This document shows positions 28,023-37,415 of a DNA stretch of 64,000 nt, in pieces (position 1 is the first letter of the stretch; every line of letters starts with the position of its first letter). The notes under the pieces were generated by a model, which made no database searches, had not been told where the DNA came from, and saw only the letters and a program-made list of their open reading frames with translations. Both the position numbers and the translations under genes were made by a program. Source of the DNA: UBA6544 sp038131165 (GTDB lineage Bacteria > Pseudomonadota > Alphaproteobacteria > UBA8366); the NCBI GenBank assembly GCA_038131165.1, contig JAYPOZ010000006.1, positions 1-64,000 on the forward strand, in the 5' to 3' direction.

Positions 28023-29057
28023 TCATGCGCCACCAGCCGGCGGCACCATATCGAAGAACAACAAGAAGCCCGCCGTAATAACAACCCACAACAACGACAA
28101 CGGAAGGAAGATTTTCCATCCCAGACGCATCAGTTGATCATAGCGGTAGCGCGGGAAGGTCGCCCGCACCCAAAGAAAAATGAACAGAACGAAGGCGATC
28201 TTCAACGCAAACCAGATCGGCCCCGGAATCCAGGTGAACGGCGCAAAGTCGAACGGCGCCAACCAACCACCCAAGAATAGAACGGCCGTCATACCGCTCA
28301 TCAGGATCATATTGGCGTATTCGCCGAGGAAGAACATCGCAAACGTCATGGAGGAATATTCGACGTTATAGCCCGATACCAGTTCCGCCTCCGCCTCCGG
28401 CAGATCGAAGGGAGCGCGGTTGGTCTCCGCCAAGGCCGAGATAATGAAGACGATAAACATCGGAAACAGCAGACCGAAGAAATGCCAATTCATTATGCCG
28501 CCGTCCTGAGACAGAACGATCTTCGACAGATTGAGCGAGCCCACGGCGAGCAAGACGGCCACGATCACAAATCCGATGGAGACTTCGTAGGAGACCATCT
28601 GGGCCGCGGATCGCAACGCCCCGTAAAATGCGTATTTCGAGTTCGATGCCCAACCCGCCATGATGATCCCGTAAACACCGAGCGAGGATATCGCGAACAA
28701 GTACAAGACACCGACATTAATATCCGCCAGGACCAGGTTCGAATCGAAGGGGATGACAGCCCAGGCGACCAAACTGAGGATAAAGGTAATCATCGGGGCG
28801 ATGATGAACATTATCCGGTTGGAGCCCGAGGGAACGATGGTTTCCTTCAGAAAAAGCTTCGCGCCGTCGGCGATCGGCTGCAGCAATCCAAAGGGTCCGA
28901 CGACGTTCGGGCCCTTTCGGAGCTGCATCCACCCGATGACCTTGCGCTCCGCCAATGTCAGATATGCGACACTTAGCAAGACCGGCACGACAATCGCGAC
29001 GATGCCGATGACGATCCAGATTGTCGGCCAGAGATAACCTTCCCAGAGTTCAGCCAT
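28023..29057 (-). CDS. nuoH: NADH-quinone oxidoreductase subunit H
   Basis: Membrane subunit forming part of the quinone-binding chamber, 344 residues with eight helices. Signatures are LAERKVIGWMQLRKGPNVVG, with the Q-site loop, and ETNRAPFDLPEAEAELVSGY, the acidic loop facing NuoB/D. It overlaps the nuoG end by 8 bases. Confidence 0.96.
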   Translation of the reverse strand: MAELWEGYLWPTIWIVIGIVAIVVPVLLSVAYLTLAERKVIGWMQLRKGPNVVGPFGLLQPIADGAKLFLKETIVPSGSNRIMFIIAPMITFILSLVAWAVIPFDSNLVLADINVGVLYLFAISSLGVYGIIMAGWASNSKYAFYGALRSAAQMVSYEVSIGFVIVAVLLAVGSLNLSKIVLSQDGGIMNWHFFGLLFPMFIVFIISALAETNRAPFDLPEAEAELVSGYNVEYSSMTFAMFFLGEYANMILMSGMTAVLFLGGWLAPFDFAPFTWIPGPIWFALKIAFVLFIFLWVRATFPRYRYDQLMRLGWKIFLPLSLLWVVITAGFLLFFDMVPPAGGA

Positions 29058-31113
29058 CGGTACCCGTCGCCTCCGCTGTCCCTAGGATTTCATCCACGCA
29101 TTTGGCCATCGTCTCGGACGCGCGGCTGATCGAGTCGGTCATATAGAAATTCGTAACCAGTGTCTCGAACGGCGCGCTGTCCAAGGGGCCTGGGCTGCCG
29201 AACTCGCCCCAGGCGGCCAGCTCCACAGTGTCGAGAGCCAAGAATTCCGGATGGGCCGATTGCAGTGTCTGACGCAGCGCATCCTGCGTGTCGAACGATA
29301 GCGGCTGGCCCAATTCGCTCGATAAGGCGCGCAGAATTGCCCAGTCCTCCTTGGCTTCTCCAGGAGGGAATACCGCCCGTTTTGCGAGCTGGATTCGGCC
29401 TTCGGTATTCACGTAGAGGGCATTTTTTTCCGTATAGGCCGCTCCCGGCAGGACGATATCGGCGCGGTGCGCACCGGCGTCGCCATGGTGGCCCTGATAG
29501 ATCACAAAGGCCTTGCCGAGCTCCGACATTTCGATTTCGTCCGCCCCGAGGAGATAGACCACGGAAACATCGCCGCTCTGGGCGCCCTGCAGAATTTCCT
29601 TGGTCGACCGCCCGCCTTCACCGGGAACACATCCCATCAGCAAGCCGCCGACCCGTGACGCCGCCGTCTGGAGGACATTAAACCCATTCCATTCGTCCGC
29701 GATCATCCCGGTATCGACCGCGATCTTGCGGGCAGCAGCCAATACCGCCGCGCCGTCGGCGCGGGACAAAGCGCCCATTCCCAGGATCAGCAATGGCCGC
29801 TTGGCCGCCTTCAGCGTCTCGGCGAACGGGTGTGTTCCGTCGGCAATTTGCTGCAGCGTTTCGCCGCCGGCGCCAAGGTAACCGTATTTATAAGTCAGAT
29901 CTCTTTGTTGGCCGACCACGCCAATCTTGAAGCCGCCCTTCAAATACCGTTTGCGCAGACGCGCATTGAGAACCGGCGCCTCCACCCGCGGATCGGAGCC
30001 GATAATCAAACAGGCGTCCGCCTCCTCGATACCGGCAATCGTCGTATTGAAGCGATAACTGGCCGGCGCCGAGGCGTCCAACGCCGCGCCGTCTTGCCGG
30101 CAATCGATATTCGGCGAACCCAATTCACTCATCAAACTCTTCAAGGCGAACATCGATTCCGCACAGGCCTGATCGCCGATAATCGCGGCGCTCTTGGAGC
30201 CTCCTGCGGATTTGAGTTTCTCGGCGGCCAAGACGAGCGCTTCCGGCCATGTCGCGGGTGCGAGTTTTCCTTCCGCATTGCGGATATAGGGCCGGTCGAG
30301 CCGTTGGCGGCTCAGTCCGTCGCATGCGAAACGGGTCTTGTCGGAAATCCATTCCTCGTTGACGTCCTCGTGGAGCCGCGGCAAGACCCGAAGCACCTCG
30401 TTGCCCCGGGCGTCGACGCGAATGCTGCTTCCCACCGCATCCATCACGTCGATCGATTCGGTCTTGGTAAGCTCCCACGGACGCGCCACGAAGGCGTAGG
30501 GTTTCGAGGTCAGCGCGCCGACCGGGCAAAGATCGATTACGTTTCCGGACAGCTCCGATGCAACGGCATGCTCCAGAGTCGTGATCTCCGCGTTCTCTCC
30601 GCGATTGATCAGTCCCATATCCTCGACGCCCGCGATTTCGGTCGAGAAGCGAACGCATCGCGTGCAATGGATGCAGCGGGTCATGATCGTCTTGATCAGC
30701 GGGCCCATGTATTTTTCTTCGACGGCCCGTTTCGCCTCGCGGTAACGACTGCCTGCGTGGCCGAACCCCATGGCCTGATCCTGCAGATCGCATTCGCCGC
30801 CCTGATCGCAGATCGGGCAATCGAGCGGGTGATTGATCAGCAGGAACTCCATCACCCCTTCGCGGCCTTTGCGGACCATCTCCGAATCGGTGAAGACCTC
30901 CATATCCTCGCCGGCTGGCAAGGCACAGCTTGCCGCGGGTTTCGGCGGTCCGGGCTTTACCTCGACCAGACACATGCGGCAATTGCCGGCGATCGAAAGC
31001 CGGTCATGATAACAAAACCTCGGGATTTCCTTGCCGGCGGCCTCGCAGGCCTGCAGGACCGTTGATCCCGGCGGCACCTCGACTTCAATCCCGTCTACCT
31101 TCAGCTTCGGCAT
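29050..31113 (-). CDS. nuoG: NADH-quinone oxidoreductase subunit G
   Basis: This 687-residue peripheral subunit carries several clusters of the electron wire. The N-terminal 2Fe-2S ferredoxin domain has CYHDRLSIAGNCRMC, followed by the HPLDCPICDQGGECDLQD region (N5 and neighbours) and RCIHCTRCVRF (N4). A molybdopterin-oxidoreductase-like domain without cofactor fills the rest. Its length fits the shorter mitochondrial-type form rather than the ~900-residue E. coli form. It lies 9 bases after nuoF. Confidence 0.96.
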   Translation of the reverse strand: MPKLKVDGIEVEVPPGSTVLQACEAAGKEIPRFCYHDRLSIAGNCRMCLVEVKPGPPKPAASCALPAGEDMEVFTDSEMVRKGREGVMEFLLINHPLDCPICDQGGECDLQDQAMGFGHAGSRYREAKRAVEEKYMGPLIKTIMTRCIHCTRCVRFSTEIAGVEDMGLINRGENAEITTLEHAVASELSGNVIDLCPVGALTSKPYAFVARPWELTKTESIDVMDAVGSSIRVDARGNEVLRVLPRLHEDVNEEWISDKTRFACDGLSRQRLDRPYIRNAEGKLAPATWPEALVLAAEKLKSAGGSKSAAIIGDQACAESMFALKSLMSELGSPNIDCRQDGAALDASAPASYRFNTTIAGIEEADACLIIGSDPRVEAPVLNARLRKRYLKGGFKIGVVGQQRDLTYKYGYLGAGGETLQQIADGTHPFAETLKAAKRPLLILGMGALSRADGAAVLAAARKIAVDTGMIADEWNGFNVLQTAASRVGGLLMGCVPGEGGRSTKEILQGAQSGDVSVVYLLGADEIEMSELGKAFVIYQGHHGDAGAHRADIVLPGAAYTEKNALYVNTEGRIQLAKRAVFPPGEAKEDWAILRALSSELGQPLSFDTQDALRQTLQSAHPEFLALDTVELAAWGEFGSPGPLDSAPFETLVTNFYMTDSISRASETMAKCVDEILGTAEATGTDG

Positions 31114-31122
31114 GACCTGTTC

Positions 31123-32412
31123 CTACTCCGCCGCCCGGGCGCCGACGCCCCTGCGCTCGAGAATTCGGTGCTCGATTTCATCCCGGAAATGCCTCAGGAG
31201 GCCCTGAACAGGCCAGGCTGCGGCATCACCGAACGCACAGATTGTGTGTCCTTCGATTTGCTTGGTCACATCCCAAAGCATATCGATCTCCTCAATTTCC
31301 GCCTCTCCCCGAGCCATCCGCTCGAGAACCCGCCACATCCATCCGCTGCCTTCGCGGCACGGCGTGCATTGCCCACAGCTCTCATGCTTATAGAAATAAG
31401 CGATGCGCGCGATGGCCTTGATGATATCGGTGGACTTATCCATCACGATGATTGCGGCGGTGCCCAAGCTCGATTGCGCCGCGTTCAGGGCATCGAAGTC
31501 CATGATCAGATCGTCGCAAACGGATTTCGGCACCAACGGCATCGAACTTCCACCGGGGATTACCGCTTTCAGGTTATTCCAGCCCCCGCGCACGCCGCCC
31601 GCATGGGTTTCGATAAGCTCGCGCAGCGGTATCGACATGGAGTCCTCGACGACGCACGGAGTCTCGACATGGCCGGAGATGCAGAACAGCTTAGTCCCGT
31701 GATTGTTCTCACGGCCGAATCCGGTGAACCAGCTCGCACCCCGCCGCAGGATTGTCGGCACGACCGCGATCGTCTCGACATTGTTGACCGTGGTCGGACA
31801 TCCCCAGACGCCTGCGGCAGCCGGAAACGGCGGTTTCAGACGCGGTTGGCCTTTCTTGCCTTCCAGGCTTTCCAGAAGCGCCGTCTCTTCGCCGCAAATA
31901 TACGCGCCGGCTCCCCGATGGACGTAAATGTCGAAGTCATATCCCGATCCGCAGGCGTTCTTGCCGATCAATCCGGCATCGTAGGCCTCGTCGACGGCCT
32001 GCTGCAGACTGACCGCCTCATTGTAAAATTCGCCGCGGATATAGATATAGGCCGCGACGGCTCCCATCGAAAAACCGGCGAGAAGGCAGCCTTCCAGGAG
32101 TTTGTGCGGATCATGCCGCATGATCTCCCGGTCTTTGCAGGTGCCAGGCTCGCTCTCGTCCGCGTTCACGACGAGATAAGCCGGCCGGCCATCCGACTCC
32201 TTGGGCATAAAGGACCATTTTAGACCTGCCGGGAATCCGGCTCCGCCTCGCCCGCGCAGCCCGGAGGCCTTTACTTCCTCGATGATTCCATCGCGGCCCT
32301 TTTCGAGCAGCGCTTTCGTTCCGTCCCAATCGCCGCGCATGCGGGCACCGGCAAGGCCAAAATCGTGGAGGCCATAGAGATTCGTAAAGATGCGGTCCTT
32401 GTCTTGCAGCAT
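31123..32412 (-). CDS. nuoF: NADH-quinone oxidoreductase subunit F
   Basis: NADH- and FMN-binding subunit, 429 residues. GLRGRGGAGFPAGLKW forms the NADH/FMN glycine-rich loop (~residues 51-66), CGEETALLESLEGKKGQPR the FMN region, and ESCGQCTPCREG plus a later Cys the N3 4Fe-4S cluster. It lies 3 bases after nuoE. Confidence 0.97.
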   Translation of the reverse strand: MLQDKDRIFTNLYGLHDFGLAGARMRGDWDGTKALLEKGRDGIIEEVKASGLRGRGGAGFPAGLKWSFMPKESDGRPAYLVVNADESEPGTCKDREIMRHDPHKLLEGCLLAGFSMGAVAAYIYIRGEFYNEAVSLQQAVDEAYDAGLIGKNACGSGYDFDIYVHRGAGAYICGEETALLESLEGKKGQPRLKPPFPAAAGVWGCPTTVNNVETIAVVPTILRRGASWFTGFGRENNHGTKLFCISGHVETPCVVEDSMSIPLRELIETHAGGVRGGWNNLKAVIPGGSSMPLVPKSVCDDLIMDFDALNAAQSSLGTAAIIVMDKSTDIIKAIARIAYFYKHESCGQCTPCREGSGWMWRVLERMARGEAEIEEIDMLWDVTKQIEGHTICAFGDAAAWPVQGLLRHFRDEIEHRILERRGVGARAAE

Positions 32413-32415
32413 GCC

Positions 32416-33009
32416 TCAATTCCCCCCGAAATTCATATCGACCAGGGTCTTCGGACCGCCGGCAGGTGCTGCATTCTGGCGCCCGTTTTGCGGGCCACGG
32501 GCAGGCTTCTCGCCGCGCCTGAGCGCATCCAGCAAGCTCACGACGCTATCGGCGTCGAGATCTTCGTAATAATCGTCGTTAACCTGTACGATCGGCGCGT
32601 TGGCACAGGCGCCGAGACACTCCACCTCCATCAACGTGAACAATCCGTCCTCGGTCGTCTGACCATTATGAATGCCCAGATGTTTCTCGATTGCTTCGTG
32701 GACGGGACCCGAACCACGCAACCAGCAGGGGGTCGTGGTACAGCATTGAAGCAGGTATTTGCCGACCGGCGCCAAGTTAATCATCGTGAAGAAGGTCGCG
32801 ACCTCCATCACCCGGATCCGCGCCATATCGAGCATTTCCGCAATCTTATCGACTGCGGCTTCCGTTACGTAATGCCCGTCCTCGTTCTGGCGCTGCGCCA
32901 GATCGAGCAAGGCCAGGACCGCGCTTTGCTGTCGCCCTTCCGGATACTTGGCCATGGCCGCTTCGGCCTGCTTAAGATACTCGGGCGTAAATTCGAAACC
33001 TTCGCTCAT
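32416..33009 (-). CDS. nuoE: NADH-quinone oxidoreductase subunit E
   Basis: Thioredoxin-fold subunit of the NADH dehydrogenase module, 197 residues, holding the N1a 2Fe-2S cluster through Cys in CCTTTPCWLRGS and CLGACANAP. The C-terminal ~40 residues are a Pro/Gly/Arg-rich tail (GEKPARGPQNGRQNAAPAGG), variable in the family. It follows nuoD by 18 bases. Confidence 0.95.
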   Translation of the reverse strand: MSEGFEFTPEYLKQAEAAMAKYPEGRQQSAVLALLDLAQRQNEDGHYVTEAAVDKIAEMLDMARIRVMEVATFFTMINLAPVGKYLLQCCTTTPCWLRGSGPVHEAIEKHLGIHNGQTTEDGLFTLMEVECLGACANAPIVQVNDDYYEDLDADSVVSLLDALRRGEKPARGPQNGRQNAAPAGGPKTLVDMNFGGN

Positions 33010-33027
33010 CTTGCTCCGCCTCTCCGA

Positions 33028-34212
33028 CTAGCGATCGATTTCGCCGAAAACGACATCCATCGAACCCAGCACCGCCACTGAATCCGCAAGCATGTGGCCC
33101 TTGCACATGAAGTCCATTGCCGCCAGATGCGCAAATCCGGGCGCTCTAATCTTACAGCGATATGGCTTATTGGTACCGTCGGCGACGAGATAGACGCCGA
33201 ACTCGCCCTTTGGCGCTTCGACCGCCGTATAGGTCTCTCCCGCCGGAACGTGCACGCCTTCTGTGTAGAGCTTGAAGTGATGGATCAACGCCTCCATCGA
33301 ATGCTTCATCTCTCCGCGTTTCGGCGGCGCCACCTTGCCGTCTTCCGATAAAACCGGCCCATCGGGCATTTTCTCGAGGCACTGCTGGATGATGCGTAAA
33401 CTTTGACGCATTTCCTCGACCCGGACGAGGTAGCGGTCGTAGCAATCGCCGTTCTTGCCGATCGGAATGTCGAAATCCAACTCTCCGTAGACGTCGTAGG
33501 GTTGCGCCTTACGCAAATCCCAAGGCACGCCCGATCCCCGCAGCATCGGCCCCGTGAATCCCCACGCCATTGCGTCTTCGGCGGTGACGATGCCGATATC
33601 CACGCTGCGCTGTTTGAAAATCCGGTTCTCCGTAAGCAGCGTTTCCATATCGTCGATATGTTTGGGGAACTGCTCCGTCCACGCCATAATGTCTTCGGCC
33701 ATTCCTGCCGGCATATCCTGATGCACGCCACCGACGCGATAATAGGCCGCATGCAGGCGCGCCCCGCACACACGCTCGTAGAATTCCATAAGAAGTTCGC
33801 GTTGCTCGAAGGCCCAAAGCATCGGCGTCATCGCGCCGACATCCAGTGCGTAAGCAGGAACATTCAGCAAGTGATTGAGAAGACGGGTGATTTCGTCGAA
33901 CATCACGCGAATGAACTGCCCTCGGCGCGGTGGCTCGATGCCCAGCAACTTTTCGGCGGCCAACACGAACGCGTGTTCCTGGCACATCGGCGAGACATAA
34001 TCCAAGCGATCGAAGTAAGGAATCGCCTGCATGTAAGTCTTGTATTCGATCAGCTTCTCGGTGCCGCGGTGCAACAATCCGATATGCGGATCGATCCGCT
34101 CCACGACCTCGCCGTCCATCTCCATAACCATTCGAAGAACTCCGTGCGCCGCGGGATGCTGCGGCCCGAAGTTAATCGTCATCGTCTTGATTTCGGCGTC
34201 GGAACCAGCCAT
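33028..34212 (-). CDS. nuoD: NADH-quinone oxidoreductase subunit D
   Basis: The 49-kDa-type subunit that forms the quinone pocket with NuoB, 394 residues. NFGPQHPAAHGVLR near residue 15 contains the quinone-headgroup His, and CQEHAFVLAAEKLLGIE belongs to the former hydrogenase core. The ATG at 34212 overlaps the nuoC TAA by one base. An open frame to 34275 exists but lies in nuoC. Confidence 0.97.
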   Translation of the reverse strand: MAGSDAEIKTMTINFGPQHPAAHGVLRMVMEMDGEVVERIDPHIGLLHRGTEKLIEYKTYMQAIPYFDRLDYVSPMCQEHAFVLAAEKLLGIEPPRRGQFIRVMFDEITRLLNHLLNVPAYALDVGAMTPMLWAFEQRELLMEFYERVCGARLHAAYYRVGGVHQDMPAGMAEDIMAWTEQFPKHIDDMETLLTENRIFKQRSVDIGIVTAEDAMAWGFTGPMLRGSGVPWDLRKAQPYDVYGELDFDIPIGKNGDCYDRYLVRVEEMRQSLRIIQQCLEKMPDGPVLSEDGKVAPPKRGEMKHSMEALIHHFKLYTEGVHVPAGETYTAVEAPKGEFGVYLVADGTNKPYRCKIRAPGFAHLAAMDFMCKGHMLADSVAVLGSMDVVFGEIDR

Positions 34213-34835
34213 TAGCCTTCTTCCCCCGTCGTCGCTTTCTCGTCGCCCGGGAGCGGCCGTGTAATCGCCTCCCATGGACTGAGGAAGTCGAATGAGCGGA
34301 ATGCCTGCGTCAACTTCACAGGCTCGTAAACGACGCGCCGTTCTTCATCGTCGTAGCGAACTTCCACGTATCCGGTAAGCGGAAAATCCTTCCGGAACGG
34401 GTGCCCGTCGAAACCGTAATCGGTCAGCAAGCGCCGCAGGTCAGGATGATCGGAGAAGAAGACTCCGTACATATCCCAACATTCCCGCTCGAACCACGAC
34501 GCCGAGGGGTAAATGCCATTGACCGACGGCACCATGGTATCCTCATCGACGGCGAGTTTCAGGCGGACCCGTTGATTGTGCTTCAGCGAAAGCAGATTGT
34601 AGACGACTTCGAACCTTTTCTCGCGGTCCGGATAATCCACGCCGCAGATGTCGACGAGCATCTCGAACAGGCAGTTCGAATCGGATTTCAAGAATTTCAG
34701 CGCCTTTACGATCCCATCCGGGCGAATTTCGATATTCAATTCCCGATTGGCCGTCCAATGCCGCAAAACGTCGTTGGGAAGCTGCGACTCGATATAGCCG
34801 CCGAGCTCTTGAAGCGATTGAGTTGTCTCATCCAT
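34212..34835 (-). CDS. nuoC: NADH-quinone oxidoreductase subunit C
   Basis: The 30-kDa-type subunit, 207 residues. The family signature is ERECWDMYGVFFSDHPDLRR, followed by LLTDYGFDGHPFRKDFPLTG. The start at 34835 (MDETTQSLQELGGYIE) is 11 bases after nuoB; the longer reading frame to 35042 is inside nuoB. NuoC and NuoD are separate genes here, not the fused form of E. coli. Confidence 0.96.
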   Translation of the reverse strand: MDETTQSLQELGGYIESQLPNDVLRHWTANRELNIEIRPDGIVKALKFLKSDSNCLFEMLVDICGVDYPDREKRFEVVYNLLSLKHNQRVRLKLAVDEDTMVPSVNGIYPSASWFERECWDMYGVFFSDHPDLRRLLTDYGFDGHPFRKDFPLTGYVEVRYDDEERRVVYEPVKLTQAFRSFDFLSPWEAITRPLPGDEKATTGEEG

Positions 34836-34846
34836 CGTTAAAGTGC

Positions 34847-35389
34847 CTAGCGCGCGATAGTGCCGGTTCGGCGGATTTTCTTCTGAAGCTGCAAAACGCC
34901 GTAGACCAAGGCTTCGGCCGTCGGTGGGCAGCCTGGCACATAGATGTCGACCGGGACAATTCGGTCGCATCCACGAACCACAGAATACGAATAATGATAA
35001 TAACCGCCGCCGTTCGCGCAGGATCCCATGGAGATCACCCATCTGGGTTCCGCCATTTGATCGTAGACCTTGCGAAGCGCCGGCGCCATTTTGTTCGTCA
35101 ATGTCCCGGCGACAATCATCACGTCGGATTGCCGCGGACTGCCCCGCGGAACGACACCAAACCGATCCAGGTCGTATCGCGGCATGTAGGCATGAATCAT
35201 CTCAACGGCGCAGCACGCGAGACCGAAGGTCATCGGCCACAGCGAACCGGTCCGGGCCCAATTCACCAACTTGTCGGCTTGCGCGATAATGAAGCCCTTA
35301 TCTGCCAACTCGTCGGTGACGGATTTGAGGACCGCACTCTGCGCAGCCCCGGGCGCCATCGGTGAGGAAGCCGGTGTGCTTACTCCCAT
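34847..35389 (-). CDS. nuoB: NADH-quinone oxidoreductase subunit B
   Basis: The PSST-type subunit carrying the terminal N2 cluster next to the quinone site, 180 residues. Ligands are the tandem Cys pair in TFGLACCAVEM, Cys in SMGSCANGGG and Cys in YVPGCPPTAEAL. The ATG at 35389 (MGVSTPASSP) was preferred; an ATG at 35410 is possible. Either start overlaps the end of nuoA. Confidence 0.96.
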   Translation of the reverse strand: MGVSTPASSPMAPGAAQSAVLKSVTDELADKGFIIAQADKLVNWARTGSLWPMTFGLACCAVEMIHAYMPRYDLDRFGVVPRGSPRQSDVMIVAGTLTNKMAPALRKVYDQMAEPRWVISMGSCANGGGYYHYSYSVVRGCDRIVPVDIYVPGCPPTAEALVYGVLQLQKKIRRTGTIAR

Positions 35390-35745
35390 TCCAACGCCCC
35401 CTTCCGCCATTCGTAAACGAAACCGATCGTCAGGATGCTCAAAAAGATCATCATCGACCAGAAACCAAAAAGTCCGACATCGCCAAACGCGACGGCCCAG
35501 GGAAACAGGAATGCGACTTCGAGGTCGAAAATGATGAACAGAATTGCGACCAAATAAAACCGAACATCGAAGCGACCGCGCGCATCCTCGAACGGTTCAA
35601 ATCCGCATTCATAAGGCGACAGTTTTTCTGGATCTGGTTTCTGCGCAGCAATCACTAGGCTGGCGATCAACATGGCGCAGGCTATTCCGACTGCGATGCC
35701 GATGAATATAAATATCGGCAAATACTCGCGTAAAAGGTCGTCCAT
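35380..35745 (-). CDS. nuoA: NADH-quinone oxidoreductase subunit A
   Basis: A three-helix subunit of 121 residues and the first gene of the operon. PDPEKLSPYECGFEPF is the conserved loop carrying the redox-switched Cys in the quinone-site region, followed by RFYLVAILFIIFDLEVAFLF. It overlaps nuoB by 10 bases and is preceded by a strong promoter. Confidence 0.97.
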   Translation of the reverse strand: MDDLLREYLPIFIFIGIAVGIACAMLIASLVIAAQKPDPEKLSPYECGFEPFEDARGRFDVRFYLVAILFIIFDLEVAFLFPWAVAFGDVGLFGFWSMMIFLSILTIGFVYEWRKGALEWE

Positions 35746-35835
35746 CGTCTATCCAATTCTCTGCGGCGTAATCGGGCCATCATCGGAACCGTTTTCGTCC
35801 CGATGCGCGATCATACGCCGCCCCTGCCAACACGC

Positions 35836-35864
35836 AATATAAAGTTTGCCCGCTTTTAAATCAA
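35836..35864 (-). promoter_or_regulatory. Putative promoter of the nuo operon
   Basis: Minus-strand TTGATT (35859-35864), exactly 17 bases, then TATATT (35836-35841). The start would lie ~85 bases before nuoA. This is the only strong match between tRNA-Asp and nuoA. Confidence 0.65.
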
Positions 35865-35918
35865 AGCGTTAAGAGCGAATGGGATTATGATGGCAAAGCG
35901 TTTGCGGTATCAAGGTAG

Positions 35919-35995
<77 letters not shown>

Positions 35996-36016
35996 AATAC
36001 CGTAACGATGGCCTGC

Positions 36017-36045
36017 GATGTACTGCACCCCCGGTCCACTGTCAA
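36017..36045 (-). promoter_or_regulatory. Putative promoter of tRNA-Asp
   Basis: A perfect TTGACA -35 (36040-36045), 17-base spacer and a weaker TACATC -10 (36017-36022), ~20 bases before the mature 5' end. Confidence 0.5.
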
Positions 36046-36142
36046 GCGAGGACGAAGGCAACGCGGGCTTTGTATTCCATTAACTTAATCTGCGGTAGCA
36101 GCACACCCGCACTGTCGCAAGAAAACCCCAGGAAAACAGCGC

Positions 36143-37020
36143 CTAATACCCGCGTCCCCGCCGGTCGAATGCTTCTCGCTTATTCCGCCCGTCAAAGGAC
36201 TGTTGCTTGCCCCTACGGTCGGGACCGCGCTTGACGAAATCCGCGGAACCGCGTCGTTCCTTATCGACTTTTCCTTCCACCCACTGCGGTTCTCTTGAAC
36301 GTGTGCGCCGTCCGCCGTCCACCGGCACCGCCGTTTCCCAATCCGGGGCTTTCTTCTTGCTTTTTTTCATCCCCGCGAGGCTCTGCCGCTGTGTGACCTT
36401 CTGCCACACGAGTTTCATCCAACGCGGTGCCCGCTCCGGCGGTTCCTTGAACGCGAGATCGACACCACCATCCGCNNNNNNNNNNCCGCAATCACCTGCT
36501 GCGCTTTGTTGGGGGCAAGCTTACCGTTTGTCGTAACATCGGCGGCATCCGCGGCAATCAGCAGTTCGGGCACTTCCATTTGCTCGAAACTCTTGCCGAA
36601 AGTGCGATAGCCGATCTTATTGACGATCTTTACCGCTTCCTCGAGTCCGGCCTGATCTCCCAGATCGAAGAAACGCATAAAGAAACTATCGCGTTGGAAG
36701 GTGCCGCGCCCACGTCCGGAGCCGATATTTTCGGCAAATTCGGATTTGCAGGTCTCGCGAAGGCTCTCTGCCAATCGCCCTTCTTTGCCACCGATGAGTT
36801 TATACATCGGTGCAAGATTTATCATGAATACCAGATCGCCCGCCTTGCCCCATTCTTGCGAAAATATAGCATTGCCATCGACCGATTCGCGTTCGGTCTC
36901 CTGGATCGCTTTCACTTCCGCTTTTAATTCCTCGATGATATCCGCGTGGGTTTCTTCTTTCTTTTTGTCTCCCTGAAACGCCCCGCTCAGTCGGCCAAAC
37001 ATTCCTCGACCTGCCATCAA
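36143..37020 (-). CDS. Uncharacterised protein, interrupted by a scaffold gap
   Basis: Two in-frame pieces flank the 10-N run. The N-terminal 178 residues (from MMAGRGMFGRLSGAFQ) end NKAQQVIA; the C-terminal ~110 (starting ADGGVDLAFKEPPERAPRW) continue in another frame and are very basic (KKSKKKAPDW, RRGKQQSFDGRNKREAFDRR). If the Ns are dropped and the shared GCGG is merged, one continuous frame results. Residues ~60-150 (VFMINLAPMYKLIGGKEGRL ... RDSFFMRFFDLGDQAG) have the strand-helix rhythm of a degenerate nucleotidyl cyclase (GGDEF-like) fold with no catalytic GGDEF motif; this is inference. No signal peptide. It sits between tRNA-Asp and tRNA-Val. The family is not recognised. Confidence 0.6.
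36476..36485. other. Scaffold gap of 10 N
   Basis: Ten consecutive Ns. The flanking bases end and begin with the same GCGG (minus-strand sense), so the two contigs may actually abut or overlap rather than be separated. Confidence 0.9.
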
Positions 37021-37233
37021 TCTTCCCCTTTACGTTGCCCGTCTTCATCGATTCGGGTCCATACTCCGACGAATGCCGGTACGTTATCTATCGATGCCCC
37101 CCAAGGTTAAGACGGCAAGCTGTCAAAAACCTTGCACAACCTATGCCCGCGCAAAATCTACTTAGAGTCAAAATTGCAGGAAGCTTGGCCCAGACAAGCC
37201 CAAACGACAGAAAAACTTATTACTATGGCGATA

Positions 37234-37310
37234 TGGTGGGCGATGCAGGACTCGAACCTGCGACCTTCCGGATGTAAACCGGACGCTCTAACCAACTGAG
37301 CTAATCGCCC
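37234..37310 (-). tRNA. tRNA-Val (anticodon TAC)
   Basis: 77 bases with encoded CCA. The acceptor GGGCGAT pairs perfectly with ATCGCCC; anticodon stem TCCGG/CCGGA encloses loop TTTACAT; T-arm CAGGTTCGAGTCCTG. Discriminator A fits Val. Confidence 0.97.
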
Positions 37311-37358
37311 AAAGCAATCGGCTTTCGAAAAATAGTATCTCAAGTGCCGAAATGGCAA

Positions 37359-37386
37359 CCGGCCACCCGAATTTTCGGATGGCCGG
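37359..37386 (-). terminator. Terminator-like hairpin after hupB
   Basis: A 28-base inverted repeat, CCGGCCATCCGAA paired with TTCGGGTGGCCGG (one G-U), starting ~30 bases after the hupB stop. The downstream tract TTGCCATTTC is only moderately T-rich. Confidence 0.65.
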
Positions 37387-37415
37387 CTACTGTAACACAA
37401 ATCTTTAGGACTGGT

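Noticed and set aside
33403..34215. Plus-strand open frame of 270 residues
   Set aside because: Antisense to nuoD.
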